From: Erysipelotrichaceae bacterium
GTDB taxonomy: Bacteria > Bacillota_I > Bacilli_A > Erysipelotrichales > Erysipelotrichaceae
Length of the DNA: 64,000 nucleotides
Direction of reading: 5' to 3'
NCBI GenBank assembly: GCA_012523895.1
Contig: JAAYSZ010000010.1
Span: 21,130-85,129, forward strand
The position numbers and the translations under genes are program-made. This document shows, one piece after another, positions 54,966 to 62,778 of the stretch; position 1 is the stretch's first letter; every line of letters begins with the position of its first letter. The notes beneath the pieces are model-generated. The model was not told the DNA's origin. It ran no database searches and saw nothing but the letters and a program-made list of their open reading frames with translations.

Positions 54966-55802
54966 TTAAGGTGCTAATATTCCAATTAATACACCAATAA
55001 CTCCGACAACCATTGTCATTACAATTAGTGTTACAGAACCAACCTTTTTCTTATCAAGCATATAATACATAAATAATGTATAAAGTAGTGGTAGTAAACC
55101 AGGCATAATACTATCAACAGCATTTTGCAAACTTACAACTGTTTCACCAGCTTGATATGACCACGCCAGTTTTATATTTACGAATCTATGAGCAAATCCT
55201 CCAATAACTGTAAATGCTGCTATACCTGCATAATATGTTAATTTATCTAAAAGACCTGAAGATTGAACTTTAGCAACAAAATCTACACCTAGCTCATATC
55301 CTTTAAATATACCTAACCAACGTAATGCTTGCCCAACTCCAGCCATTACTAAAACAAATAAAATAGCTCCAAATGGACTTGTGTATCCACTAGCTTCTAT
55401 AAGCGATATTCCTAAACCTGCCATAATTGGACGAAGTGTTGCATGATATAGCGAATCTCCAATACCTGCTAATGGACCCATTAAAGCTGATTTAATAGCT
55501 CCAATAGAATCCGTATCAATATCTCTTTCATTTGCATGACGCTCTTCCATAGCAGCAGTCAAACCAATTACAAAGTGTGATAATCTAGCTTCTGTTAAGA
55601 ATAACTCACAATGACGTAAATATGCATCTTTTTTATCTTCATCATCTGTATATACTTTTTCAATTACTGGAATCATACTAAAAGCATATCCAGGCCCTTC
55701 TTGTTTACTGTAGTTAAATCCAGTTACAAATCCTTGAGAATAAAAATATAATCTCCATAAATCCGATCTATTTAAACGAGTATCATTTACTGCGTTTGAC
55801 AT
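54966..55802 (-). CDS. PTS mannose-family IID, cluster C
   Basis: The 278 residues start LNRSDLWRLYFYSQGFVTGFNYSKQEGPGYAFSMIPVIEKVYTD and contain KSALMGPLAGIGDSLYHATLRPIMAGLGI, which closely resembles the cluster A IID (GDSLINGTLRPLVAGIAI). C-terminal helices fill about 150-278. It partners with the IIC upstream (1-nt overlap). Confidence 0.95.
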   Translation of the reverse strand: MSNAVNDTRLNRSDLWRLYFYSQGFVTGFNYSKQEGPGYAFSMIPVIEKVYTDDEDKKDAYLRHCELFLTEARLSHFVIGLTAAMEERHANERDIDTDSIGAIKSALMGPLAGIGDSLYHATLRPIMAGLGISLIEASGYTSPFGAILFVLVMAGVGQALRWLGIFKGYELGVDFVAKVQSSGLLDKLTYYAGIAAFTVIGGFAHRFVNIKLAWSYQAGETVVSLQNAVDSIMPGLLPLLYTLFMYYMLDKKKVGSVTLIVMTMVVGVIGVLIGILAP

Positions 55803-56563
55803 TATTCAACACCTCCTGTTGTTTCTTCAATCTTTTTATCTCTATAATATGCAAGAGCAACAAAGAATACAGCAAGCAATGTATTTCCAATTGGGTTAAT
55901 ATTTAAGAAACTTGAAAAGAAAAATCCAATTAGGAAATAGTGCCAAATCCCTTTTGCATGTATTGATTTTAATAATAACGCAAGCCCTACTGCACCTATC
56001 ATTTTCCCTCCAGCTGTTAATCCATCAATAAAAATCTGAGGAACTGAATTGATAATATTTTGCACAACATCCGCTCCATAATAGATTGCTAAAAACGTAG
56101 GAATCGCAAATAAAACAAAATTAAATAAATTTGGTACAATTTGACCATACCAAAACATTCCTTTTATGTTAAGATTAGAAGCGGCATGCTCTACTCTATT
56201 TCCTGACCATACGCATAAAAACATGTTACGGAAATACATTGCCATTTGTCCCAAAACGGCTAAGGGTAGAGCAGTTGCCAACGCTACCGCTGTATTTCCA
56301 GAAATACAAGCAAATGCTGCAGCTATTCCTGTACTGAATGTTTCTTCAGGTGGAAGAGCTGTACCAACAAATATTTGTCCTAAAAACATTAGTTCTATAA
56401 TACAACCAACTTCTAGTCCCATTCTTAAATTGCCCATTATTAGTCCAACTATTGGACCTACTACTAATGGTCGATACGTAAAAAACTGTGTAACGTACTT
56501 ATCTAAAAAGATTAACCACATTACTAAAGCAACTAAAACTGCTTTTATAAATAATCCGTCCAT
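55802..56563 (-). CDS. PTS mannose-family IIC, cluster C
   Basis: The 253 residues have about seven helices and signatures YRPLVVGPIVGLIMGNLRMGLEVGCIIELMFLGQIFVGTALPPEETFSTGIAAAFA. The closest sequence in the window is the cluster A IIC. No acidic tail. AGGAGG precedes the ATG. Confidence 0.95.
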   Translation of the reverse strand: MDGLFIKAVLVALVMWLIFLDKYVTQFFTYRPLVVGPIVGLIMGNLRMGLEVGCIIELMFLGQIFVGTALPPEETFSTGIAAAFACISGNTAVALATALPLAVLGQMAMYFRNMFLCVWSGNRVEHAASNLNIKGMFWYGQIVPNLFNFVLFAIPTFLAIYYGADVVQNIINSVPQIFIDGLTAGGKMIGAVGLALLLKSIHAKGIWHYFLIGFFFSSFLNINPIGNTLLAVFFVALAYYRDKKIEETTGGVE

Positions 56564-56574
56564 ATTTCCTCCTT

Positions 56575-57069
56575 TTATTTAAATTTTTTATCAAGTAATT
56601 CTATAGCATCAATGCTTTTGTCGCTTGGAACTGCTCTTATTTCAAGTTTGATTCCTCTATCAGCAATAGCATAAAGATTATCAACATCTTGTTGTTCAAC
56701 ATGAATATAAGAGAGAAGTGTGGTACGTCCAGTAACTGATCTTGAATTACTAATATTGCCAACGTTAAGTGTGTCAATCATAAAGCCAAATTCAAATAGT
56801 TGATTTGCACTTTTAGCATCTCTAACCAATAATAATAAGTCTTCATCAATCTCGCCTGTCGAGAGTTTTTTTGCTGCTTCTTCAATTGTTTCAATGTAAA
56901 GATTAATATTTTTAGGCGTAGTTAATTGTAATAACATTTTTTGAGTTGCATCTTTTGCTGCTTTATCATCTGCAACAAGTATTGCTTTAGCCCCTGAATC
57001 TCTAATCCACGCTGTGACAATCTGTCCATGAATCAATCTATCATCTATCCTCATTACTTTAACAGCCAT
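56575..57069 (-). CDS. PTS mannose-family IIB, cluster C
   Basis: The ATG at 57069 follows AAAGGAGGGG; the frame runs upstream into the amidohydrolase gene. The 164 residues start AVKVMRIDDRLIHGQIVTAW (phosphorylated His14) and contain LNVGNISNSRSVTGRTT. No IIA gene exists in this cluster. Confidence 0.95.
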   Translation of the reverse strand: MAVKVMRIDDRLIHGQIVTAWIRDSGAKAILVADDKAAKDATQKMLLQLTTPKNINLYIETIEEAAKKLSTGEIDEDLLLLVRDAKSANQLFEFGFMIDTLNVGNISNSRSVTGRTTLLSYIHVEQQDVDNLYAIADRGIKLEIRAVPSDKSIDAIELLDKKFK

Positions 57070-57091
57070 ATTTACCCCTCCTTTCTTTTTT

Positions 57092-57826
57092 TTAAGCAGC
57101 TTTCTCCCACAACATTTCTGCATTTTTATAAAACACTTGTTCTAACTCACTTGAACTAAAACCAAGGTTATAAAGTTTTTTTATTTCAATATTAGTAGGT
57201 TTGTAAGGCCAGTCAGATCCAAACACAATTCGACTTGCTCCTAAAACACGTGCAGCCTTACGAAGTATATCAACCTCCATATTTGCTGATGTTTCAACCC
57301 AAAAATTATCCATTCCTTTTATTTTTTCAATGATGCTTGAACCAAATTCACGTCCACAAATATGTGTAAAAACAAATCTCATCTTTGGTCTTTCTTTTGC
57401 ATAATTAACCCAAACATATGGTGTACAAAGTGGAGAAGCTCCTCCATGTATTTGAACATGAACACCATATTTTCCAATTTCATCTAATACCATTCCAATT
57501 TGAGGGCAATTTTCTGCATTATAGCCATGTTTCCAAGGCATAAATTTAACACCATTCATTTTCATGTCTCCTAAACATCTTCTAACTTCATCAATTGCAT
57601 CAGGAGCCTTGGGATCAATATAAGCAATACCTTCAATAAAATCTGGATACTCTTTCATAGCTTCATAAATAATTTGGTTGTTATCTTGCATTGAATATTG
57701 AGACATACTACAAATTCCAACTTTAGATATTCCAAATGTTGATAAGTCAGAAACAAGCTGTGAAGCACTATTCTCTTCGCCAGACCTTGTTTTTCCTAAG
57801 TGAGAATGGAAATCATACATTTTCAT
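57092..57826 (-). CDS. Amidohydrolase-like TIM-barrel protein, first in cluster C
   Basis: The 244 residues start MYDFHSHLGKTRSGEENSA (HxH at about 6-8) and keep VQIHGGASPLCTPYVW, FTHICGREFG and FGSDWPYKP, so the metal residues look intact, as in the cluster A copy. It shares 14 nt with the GntR gene, whose stop lies inside it. It likely acts on the PTS product. Confidence 0.85.
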   Translation of the reverse strand: MKMYDFHSHLGKTRSGEENSASQLVSDLSTFGISKVGICSMSQYSMQDNNQIIYEAMKEYPDFIEGIAYIDPKAPDAIDEVRRCLGDMKMNGVKFMPWKHGYNAENCPQIGMVLDEIGKYGVHVQIHGGASPLCTPYVWVNYAKERPKMRFVFTHICGREFGSSIIEKIKGMDNFWVETSANMEVDILRKAARVLGASRIVFGSDWPYKPTNIEIKKLYNLGFSSSELEQVFYKNAEMLWEKAA

Positions 57827-58568
57827 CTTCTTCCCTCACTTTCGATAAATGAATATGATACTTATATTTATTACCAATATAAGAAGTTTCCGAATACTCT
57901 ACAGGAAGACCCTCTGTATTAAAGGTAACTCTCTCTTTATAAAAAATAGGTATGTTGTCTTCTAAAAATAAATCCATCTTCACATCTGTAGCAGGCATTC
58001 TAGATTCCATACTTTCGTTTGCGCTTCCTAGCTTTACCCCTTGTTTTTCTAGATAATCATATAAAGATGTTTTTTCATTAAAATCATTATGTTCAATATC
58101 AAAACCTAAATCAGATCTAATAAAAGTAATATTTAATGCAATAATCCTTCCGTTTAATAATCTTAATCGTTTTAAATAATAAATATCATCACCAGGTTGA
58201 ATTCCTAAAAGTTCAACTACTTTTGTAGGAGCTTCTTTTTTAGTGTTTTCTAAAATGACTGAACCAGGTCGTTCACCTTTCTTAAGAGCATTCCCACTAA
58301 AACTTTGAAATATTTGTAAATCACGATTACTTTTAAAAGGTTCAACAATTGTTCCTTTTCCTTTTATTTTTCTTACTAAACCATCATGCTCTAAATCCGA
58401 AATAGTTCTTCTAACAGTAATTCTACTTATTCCATATTTTTTTTGCATTTCTAATTCCGAAGGAATTATTTCACCCTCTTTATATTCTTGATCGAGTATT
58501 TTTTGTCTAATTATTTTATATAGTTGATGATGTAAAGGGTCTTTAGAGTTTTTATCAATTATTGACAT
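57813..58568 (-). CDS. GntR/HutC-family regulator with UTRA domain
   Basis: The ATG at 58568 follows GGAGGGA. The 251 residues have a winged helix (LHHQLYKIIRQKILDQEYKEGEIIPSELEMQKKYGISRITVRRTISDLEHDGLVRKIKGKGTIVE, about 11-75) and a UTRA effector domain (about 90-240; YYLKRLRLLNGRIIALNITFIRS, PVEYSETSYIGNKYKYHIHL). It probably senses the cluster C sugar phosphate and represses its own operon through the TGTTATAACA sites upstream. Confidence 0.92.
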   Translation of the reverse strand: MSIIDKNSKDPLHHQLYKIIRQKILDQEYKEGEIIPSELEMQKKYGISRITVRRTISDLEHDGLVRKIKGKGTIVEPFKSNRDLQIFQSFSGNALKKGERPGSVILENTKKEAPTKVVELLGIQPGDDIYYLKRLRLLNGRIIALNITFIRSDLGFDIEHNDFNEKTSLYDYLEKQGVKLGSANESMESRMPATDVKMDLFLEDNIPIFYKERVTFNTEGLPVEYSETSYIGNKYKYHIHLSKVREEDENV

Positions 58569-58588
58569 TTGGGTCCCTCCTCTCAACC

Positions 58589-58600
58589 GGTTATAACATC
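58589..58600. promoter_or_regulatory. Operator copy 1 (TTATAACAT)
   Basis: GGTTATAACATC lies immediately downstream of the -10 box of the cluster C promoter. It shares TTATAACAT with copies 2 and 3. Confidence 0.6.
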
Positions 58601-58629
58601 ATTGTACGTTGTTATAACATGCTTGTCAA
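58601..58629 (-). promoter_or_regulatory. Promoter of cluster C
   Basis: On the minus strand a perfect TTGACA (58624-58629), 17-nt spacer and TACAAT (58601-58606). An operator copy fills the spacer. Confidence 0.85.
58610..58621. promoter_or_regulatory. Operator copy 2 (TGTTATAACATG)
   Basis: A 10-bp perfect palindrome TGTTATAACA plus TG, placed in the spacer between -35 and -10. Binding here would block RNA polymerase. Confidence 0.75.
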
Positions 58630-58655
58630 TATGTATGTTTTATGACCTTTTAATT

Positions 58656-59135
58656 TCATTTAATTTCCAATTTTTTTTGTATAAAATCTAATAATTCTTT
58701 ATTTCCTTCTTTTTCTACTTCTCTCATAAAATATTTATCATATTTTTTTGATATAGTTTTATTTATTCCTACATAATCTATCAAAAAATATACTATTGCT
58801 AACACAACCCACACCATCCAAAAATCTTTTTTAAAATGTATTAAAAGAAACATTATAATAAGTGATGTCAAAACTGAAGAAATGTAGGTTTTAACAATGT
58901 ATTTTCTCATTCTTTGCTCGTGCAACACAAGACATTTTCTTATTTCTGACTGTATTTTTTCACTTGTTTCAAATTCTGTAATAATCATATTTTTAAATTG
59001 TACTTTATCATCATTTTTCAAATTTAAAATATAAAATAAAATCATTGCTAAATATTCTTTAATTATGCTTTTTTCTAAACTAATTTTTTCATATTCAATA
59101 AAAAGCTTGTCAAAAAACATTTTTGTAGTTATCAT
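58656..59135 (-). CDS. Hypothetical small membrane protein
   Basis: The 159 residues contain two hydrophobic helices at about residues 85-122 (VLTSLIIMFLLIHF and FWMVWVVLAIVYFLI) flanked by charged, helical cytosolic parts. No family was recognised. GGAAGG precedes the ATG at 59135. The 12-bp operator shared with cluster C lies just upstream, so it is probably in the same regulon even though its function is unknown. Confidence 0.65.
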   Translation of the reverse strand: MITTKMFFDKLFIEYEKISLEKSIIKEYLAMILFYILNLKNDDKVQFKNMIITEFETSEKIQSEIRKCLVLHEQRMRKYIVKTYISSVLTSLIIMFLLIHFKKDFWMVWVVLAIVYFLIDYVGINKTISKKYDKYFMREVEKEGNKELLDFIQKKLEIK

Positions 59136-59154
59136 ATAATCATTCCTTCCATCC

Positions 59155-59166
59155 TGTTATAACATG
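59155..59166. promoter_or_regulatory. Operator copy 3 (TGTTATAACATG)
   Basis: Identical over 12 bp to copy 2, about 20 nt before the start codon of the small membrane protein gene. It links that gene to the GntR regulator. Confidence 0.7.
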
Positions 59167-59239
59167 TTCTCAATTTTATTGTATTCTATTATCATATTAA
59201 ATACAACTATTTATCATAATTGTATATTTTATTTCTATT

Positions 59240-59269
59240 TTGATTTAAATCTTTTATAAATTTTATACT
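59240..59269 (+). promoter_or_regulatory. Promoter of the MFS gene
   Basis: TTGATT (59240-59245), 18-nt spacer and TATACT (59264-59269). Start near 59276. Confidence 0.5.
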
Positions 59270-59301
59270 ATAATATGTATCAATGACAAAGGTGTATGAA
59301 T

Positions 59302-60459
59302 ATGAAAAAAAATAGTTTCTTATTTTTTATAGTTATGGTCATTCAAAATTTAGCTTTTAATTTTGTTCATCCAGTTACCCCAAAATTAATAAGTGTTTTA
59401 GAATTACCTGCTTATACTTTTGGTATTGCTTTTGCGTCTATGGCAACCTCAAGTTTTTTATTTAGTAGATTTTGGGGATATATATCATCATTAAAAGATA
59501 ATAGATATATTTATTCATTTAATTGTATTATTTATGGATTAAGTCAAATTTTATTTATGGTATCAAAATCTGTTCTTCATATAATTGTTGCTAGGTTCAT
59601 TGGAGGTTGTGCAGTAGCAGCTATCAATGTTTCGGCCTTGAATTATTTAGTGAAAATTTCTACTCAAGAAAACAAAAGTAAAAATTTAGCTTTATTTACA
59701 AGCCTTACAGTAATTTCTAATTCTCTAGGTTTTTTATTTGGAGGCTATATAGGAAATAATAATTTAAAATTTGCTTTTTATGCTCAATTTATAACATTGT
59801 GTATATCCTCCTTATTATTTATTGTTTTTGGTGTTAAAACCAAACAAAATAAAAAAATAGATAAAGCAAGATTTAAAAATTATTTAAACCCTATAATTGT
59901 TTTTGATTATAATATAAATCAAAAACTTAAAATTATACTTATTATAGTATTTTTAACTTTCACTTCTTCAATAACCTATGAACAATCATTTAATTACTAT
60001 TTGAATGATATCTTAAATTTTATGCCTTCTAGAATTGGCGAAATAAAAGCAATTACTACAATTATTATTTTGGTATTTAATATTTTACTTAGCTATAAAT
60101 TATTAGAATCTAAAAATTTCAAAATTAATTTATCTATTATTTTATTATTATGTTCATTTTTTTCTTTCAGCCATATTTTTTTAAAGAGAATTGATTTATT
60201 TTTAATATCAAGCTATATTTTTATGGCTTTAAATTCATTACACGTTCCTTTAATACAAAAAAGAATTACAGATAGTTCTAGCGATGAGATATACGGTACT
60301 TATAACGCTTTAAAATCACTAGGATGGATAGTAGGTGGTCTAATTGCTGGATTTAGTTATCAATTATATTTTAATCTTCCTTTTTTAATAACCTCTCTAA
60401 TATTCTTGATCTCTACTATTATGTTAAACTTTAATAGTTTTAAATCTAATAAATTATAA
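59302..60459 (+). CDS. MFS transporter
   Basis: The ATG at 59302 is 8 nt after AAAGGTG; another ATG two codons earlier is too close. The 385 residues have about 12 hydrophobic segments and an MFS loop 2-3 motif-like segment SRFWGYISSLKDNRYIY (about 52-68), VARFIGGCAVAAINVSALNYLV and SFYQ-like end. It exports or imports an unknown small molecule. The frame is intact and AT-rich like its neighbours. A hairpin with T run lies 170 nt downstream. Confidence 0.85.
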   Translation: MKKNSFLFFIVMVIQNLAFNFVHPVTPKLISVLELPAYTFGIAFASMATSSFLFSRFWGYISSLKDNRYIYSFNCIIYGLSQILFMVSKSVLHIIVARFIGGCAVAAINVSALNYLVKISTQENKSKNLALFTSLTVISNSLGFLFGGYIGNNNLKFAFYAQFITLCISSLLFIVFGVKTKQNKKIDKARFKNYLNPIIVFDYNINQKLKIILIIVFLTFTSSITYEQSFNYYLNDILNFMPSRIGEIKAITTIIILVFNILLSYKLLESKNFKINLSIILLLCSFFSFSHIFLKRIDLFLISSYIFMALNSLHVPLIQKRITDSSSDEIYGTYNALKSLGWIVGGLIAGFSYQLYFNLPFLITSLIFLISTIMLNFNSFKSNKL

Positions 60460-60813
60460 TTCTGTAGTTTTTTGTTGCTATTTTTTCTAAAATAATCTTC
60501 TTTATATATTTAATATTTATTATCATTTTTAATTTATATATTTTATATGTTTTAATTACTACATTTTTTCTTAGTGTCAAATAATTGTGGAAAATAATCA
60601 AATAATTAAAAATGTTAGGAGTGGGAATGCAGCGCAGCTGAATTACTTTTTTTGTGTTTTTATACTTTTAATATGTTTTCAGATATAATTAGAAGTGGGA
60701 ATGCTATTGAAAGCTTATCCTCAAAAACAAACTATAAAGACTTTATTACAGTATTTAAAAATTTACTAAGTGATTCAATTTAAGTCTAATTAAAATTATG
60801 GAGGTAGGATTTG
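60460..60813. other. 354-nt gap with a 16-nt direct repeat and possible gene remnant
   Basis: TTAGGAGTGGGAATGC (60615-60630) and TTAGAAGTGGGAATGC (60689-60704) differ at one base. In one plus frame both read RSGNA; the second begins an uninterrupted stretch (60673-60783) of 36 codons. This may be a gene fragment or mobile element end. The region otherwise is AT-rich and has no recognised gene. Confidence 0.45.
60626..60653 (+). terminator. Likely terminator downstream of the MFS gene
   Basis: Arms AATGCAGC and GCTGAATT (one mismatch, 3-nt loop) followed by a run of seven T from 60647. It includes the first copy of the direct repeat. Confidence 0.5.
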
Positions 60814-61533
60814 ATGAAATATGAATATGGTAAAGAAATAATAAAACTAATTGAAAAAGCAGAACAAAATAATATTGAAGCAATTGAAACATTAACTGAT
60901 AAAATTGTTGAGAATATTGAAAACGATAAAATAATCCATACATTTGGAACAGGACATTCTCATTTAATAGGAATTGAACTTTTTGGAAGAGCTGGTGGAT
61001 TAGGCAATATTAATGCAATGTTAGATCCTGATGTTTTAACATCTAATGGTGCTCAAAGATCAAGTGAACTAGAAAAACTTCCTGGACTAGCTAATGTTAT
61101 TTATAATTCTTATAAGATAGAAAAAGGCGATATTATGATAATTGTATCTAATTCCGGAAGAAATTCTGTACCTATTGAAATGGCTAAAAGATGTAAAAAA
61201 GAAGGAATTTACTGTGTTGCTCTTACTAATTTAACACAATCTAAAGCAACAACTTCAAGACATCCAAGTGGAAAAAAATTATATGAATTAGCTGATTTAA
61301 TTCTTGATAACTGCCTTCCTTCAGGTGATGCAATGTTAAACATTAATGGAATCTTAACAGGTCCTCCTTCTAGTATTATTGGTATGTTTTTATTAAATAC
61401 TGCAGTATGTAATGCAATACAAAAACTAACTGATAAAGGTGTTAGACCTTATGTATTACAGTCTCAAAATGTTGATGGTTTTGACAATGATGCAATTTAT
61501 AAAAAATATGAAGGTAGAGTTAAACACTATTAA
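60814..61533 (+). CDS. SIS-domain protein (UPF0309 family)
   Basis: The ATG at 60814 has GGAGGTAGGA upstream; a preceding TTG is not needed. The 239 residues are one SIS sugar-phosphate isomerase domain: IHTFGTGHSHLIGIELFGRAGGL (about 41-63), MIIVSNSGRNSVPIEMAKRCKKEGI (about 107-131), LPSGDAMLNINGILTGPPSSIIG (about 168-190). The family is unnamed in function; it likely binds a phosphosugar. It is next to a convergent ceramidase-like hydrolase. Confidence 0.88.
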   Translation: MKYEYGKEIIKLIEKAEQNNIEAIETLTDKIVENIENDKIIHTFGTGHSHLIGIELFGRAGGLGNINAMLDPDVLTSNGAQRSSELEKLPGLANVIYNSYKIEKGDIMIIVSNSGRNSVPIEMAKRCKKEGIYCVALTNLTQSKATTSRHPSGKKLYELADLILDNCLPSGDAMLNINGILTGPPSSIIGMFLLNTAVCNAIQKLTDKGVRPYVLQSQNVDGFDNDAIYKKYEGRVKHY

Positions 61534-61550
61534 AAAATATACAAAACACT

Positions 61551-61581
61551 AAAAGAACTATCTCAACTTGATAGTTCTTTT
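61551..61581. terminator. Bidirectional terminator between convergent genes
   Basis: Arms AAAAGAACTATC (61551-61562) and GATAGTTCTTTT (61570-61581) with a 7-nt loop; T runs on both strands. Confidence 0.85.
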
Positions 61582-62720
61582 ATAGTATTAATTATTTCTT
61601 TTTTAGTTTCTATTGTTAAAGTATCTGTAAATGTTTCATAAGTTAATATTTTAAAGTCAATCGGTGTTACATATGGTTCATATCCATTGCTATAACAAAC
61701 CAAAGCACTTTTTTTAGAATTTAAACTTTCAATATACTCACTAAAAAGTTCATTAGGATTAAAAACTATTTTCAAATCATTTAATGAAATTGATGAAATT
61801 TTAATTTGTTTAGTTAGTAAATCAGGATTTTCTAATATATTATTCCTTACTCTTACACCTTCATTAATTGTATCTAATTCTCTTTTAGAAATATCATTAG
61901 GTATATTAGATAAATCTATTTCATTAAAATCATGTTTAGCATTAATAGCCTTTGATTTATATTCTATTTTATTAATATCATTAAAATCTTGGTTGGATTC
62001 ATATAATTCGACTATTTTTTTATACAATTTATTAGATAAATCTATCATCCCATCATAATCTTGTGATTTCCTTGTAAATCTTGTACTTATATCTCCACTT
62101 GCACTTTGATAAAAAGTAAAGAATACATCTTTATATTTTTCATTTAAAAGTTTTAATAAATATCCAGGATATTCAGATGTAACATAATCAGTACTTCCTA
62201 AGTGTACAGTAGGATGACAATTATAAATTATAATATTAATAACATTTATATCATTATCAAATATTTTAATTAGATGTAAATATATATTTTTAGAAACATA
62301 ATTTGATATTCTAGATTTTCCAACTTCATCAAAATATTCTTTTTTAAATGAATATTTTAAATTAGATGTTTTATTCCATTTAAGATTTATTATTGATTCA
62401 CATAGTGTATTAAAAAGAAAATCTCTATATTCTTTTATTTTTATATCTGGCGCAAAATGTGTATGGGTTGAACTTATTACAAGATTTAAATCTTTTCCTA
62501 AAGTTTGTTGTAATTTATTTTCTAACTTATTTTGAAAATCTATATCAATTCCTAAACTATCTACTGAAATAGAAATAATAGTACTCTTATCCTTAAAAGC
62601 CATAATCCTAGCATTAAGTTTATCCTTAACTTTAGAAACTGGTTCTACTTGTATGATAAACCCTGCAATAATATAAGGTTTATTAGGAGTTATATCCACT
62701 GTTTTATAAGCATATTCCAT
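61563..62720 (-). CDS. Neutral ceramidase-like hydrolase
   Basis: The ATG at 62720, after GGAG 9 nt upstream, gives 385 residues. The order of motifs fits the neutral/alkaline non-lysosomal ceramidase family: VDITPNKPYIIAGF at the start, VDSLGIDI, SSTHTHFAPD with the zinc histidines, HPTVHLGSTDYVTSEYPGYL, and FYQSASGDISTRF with a likely nucleophile region. Bacterial relatives cleave amides; here there is no signal peptide, so it is probably cytoplasmic and may act on another amide or carbohydrate substrate. It borders the CRISPR array. Confidence 0.75.
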   Translation of the reverse strand: MEYAYKTVDITPNKPYIIAGFIIQVEPVSKVKDKLNARIMAFKDKSTIISISVDSLGIDIDFQNKLENKLQQTLGKDLNLVISSTHTHFAPDIKIKEYRDFLFNTLCESIINLKWNKTSNLKYSFKKEYFDEVGKSRISNYVSKNIYLHLIKIFDNDINVINIIIYNCHPTVHLGSTDYVTSEYPGYLLKLLNEKYKDVFFTFYQSASGDISTRFTRKSQDYDGMIDLSNKLYKKIVELYESNQDFNDINKIEYKSKAINAKHDFNEIDLSNIPNDISKRELDTINEGVRVRNNILENPDLLTKQIKISSISLNDLKIVFNPNELFSEYIESLNSKKSALVCYSNGYEPYVTPIDFKILTYETFTDTLTIETKKEIINTIKELSS

Positions 62721-62778
62721 ATAGTATTTCTCCATGTCTATTTATATTGTACAGATTTATAACGGATTATTTCATTAA

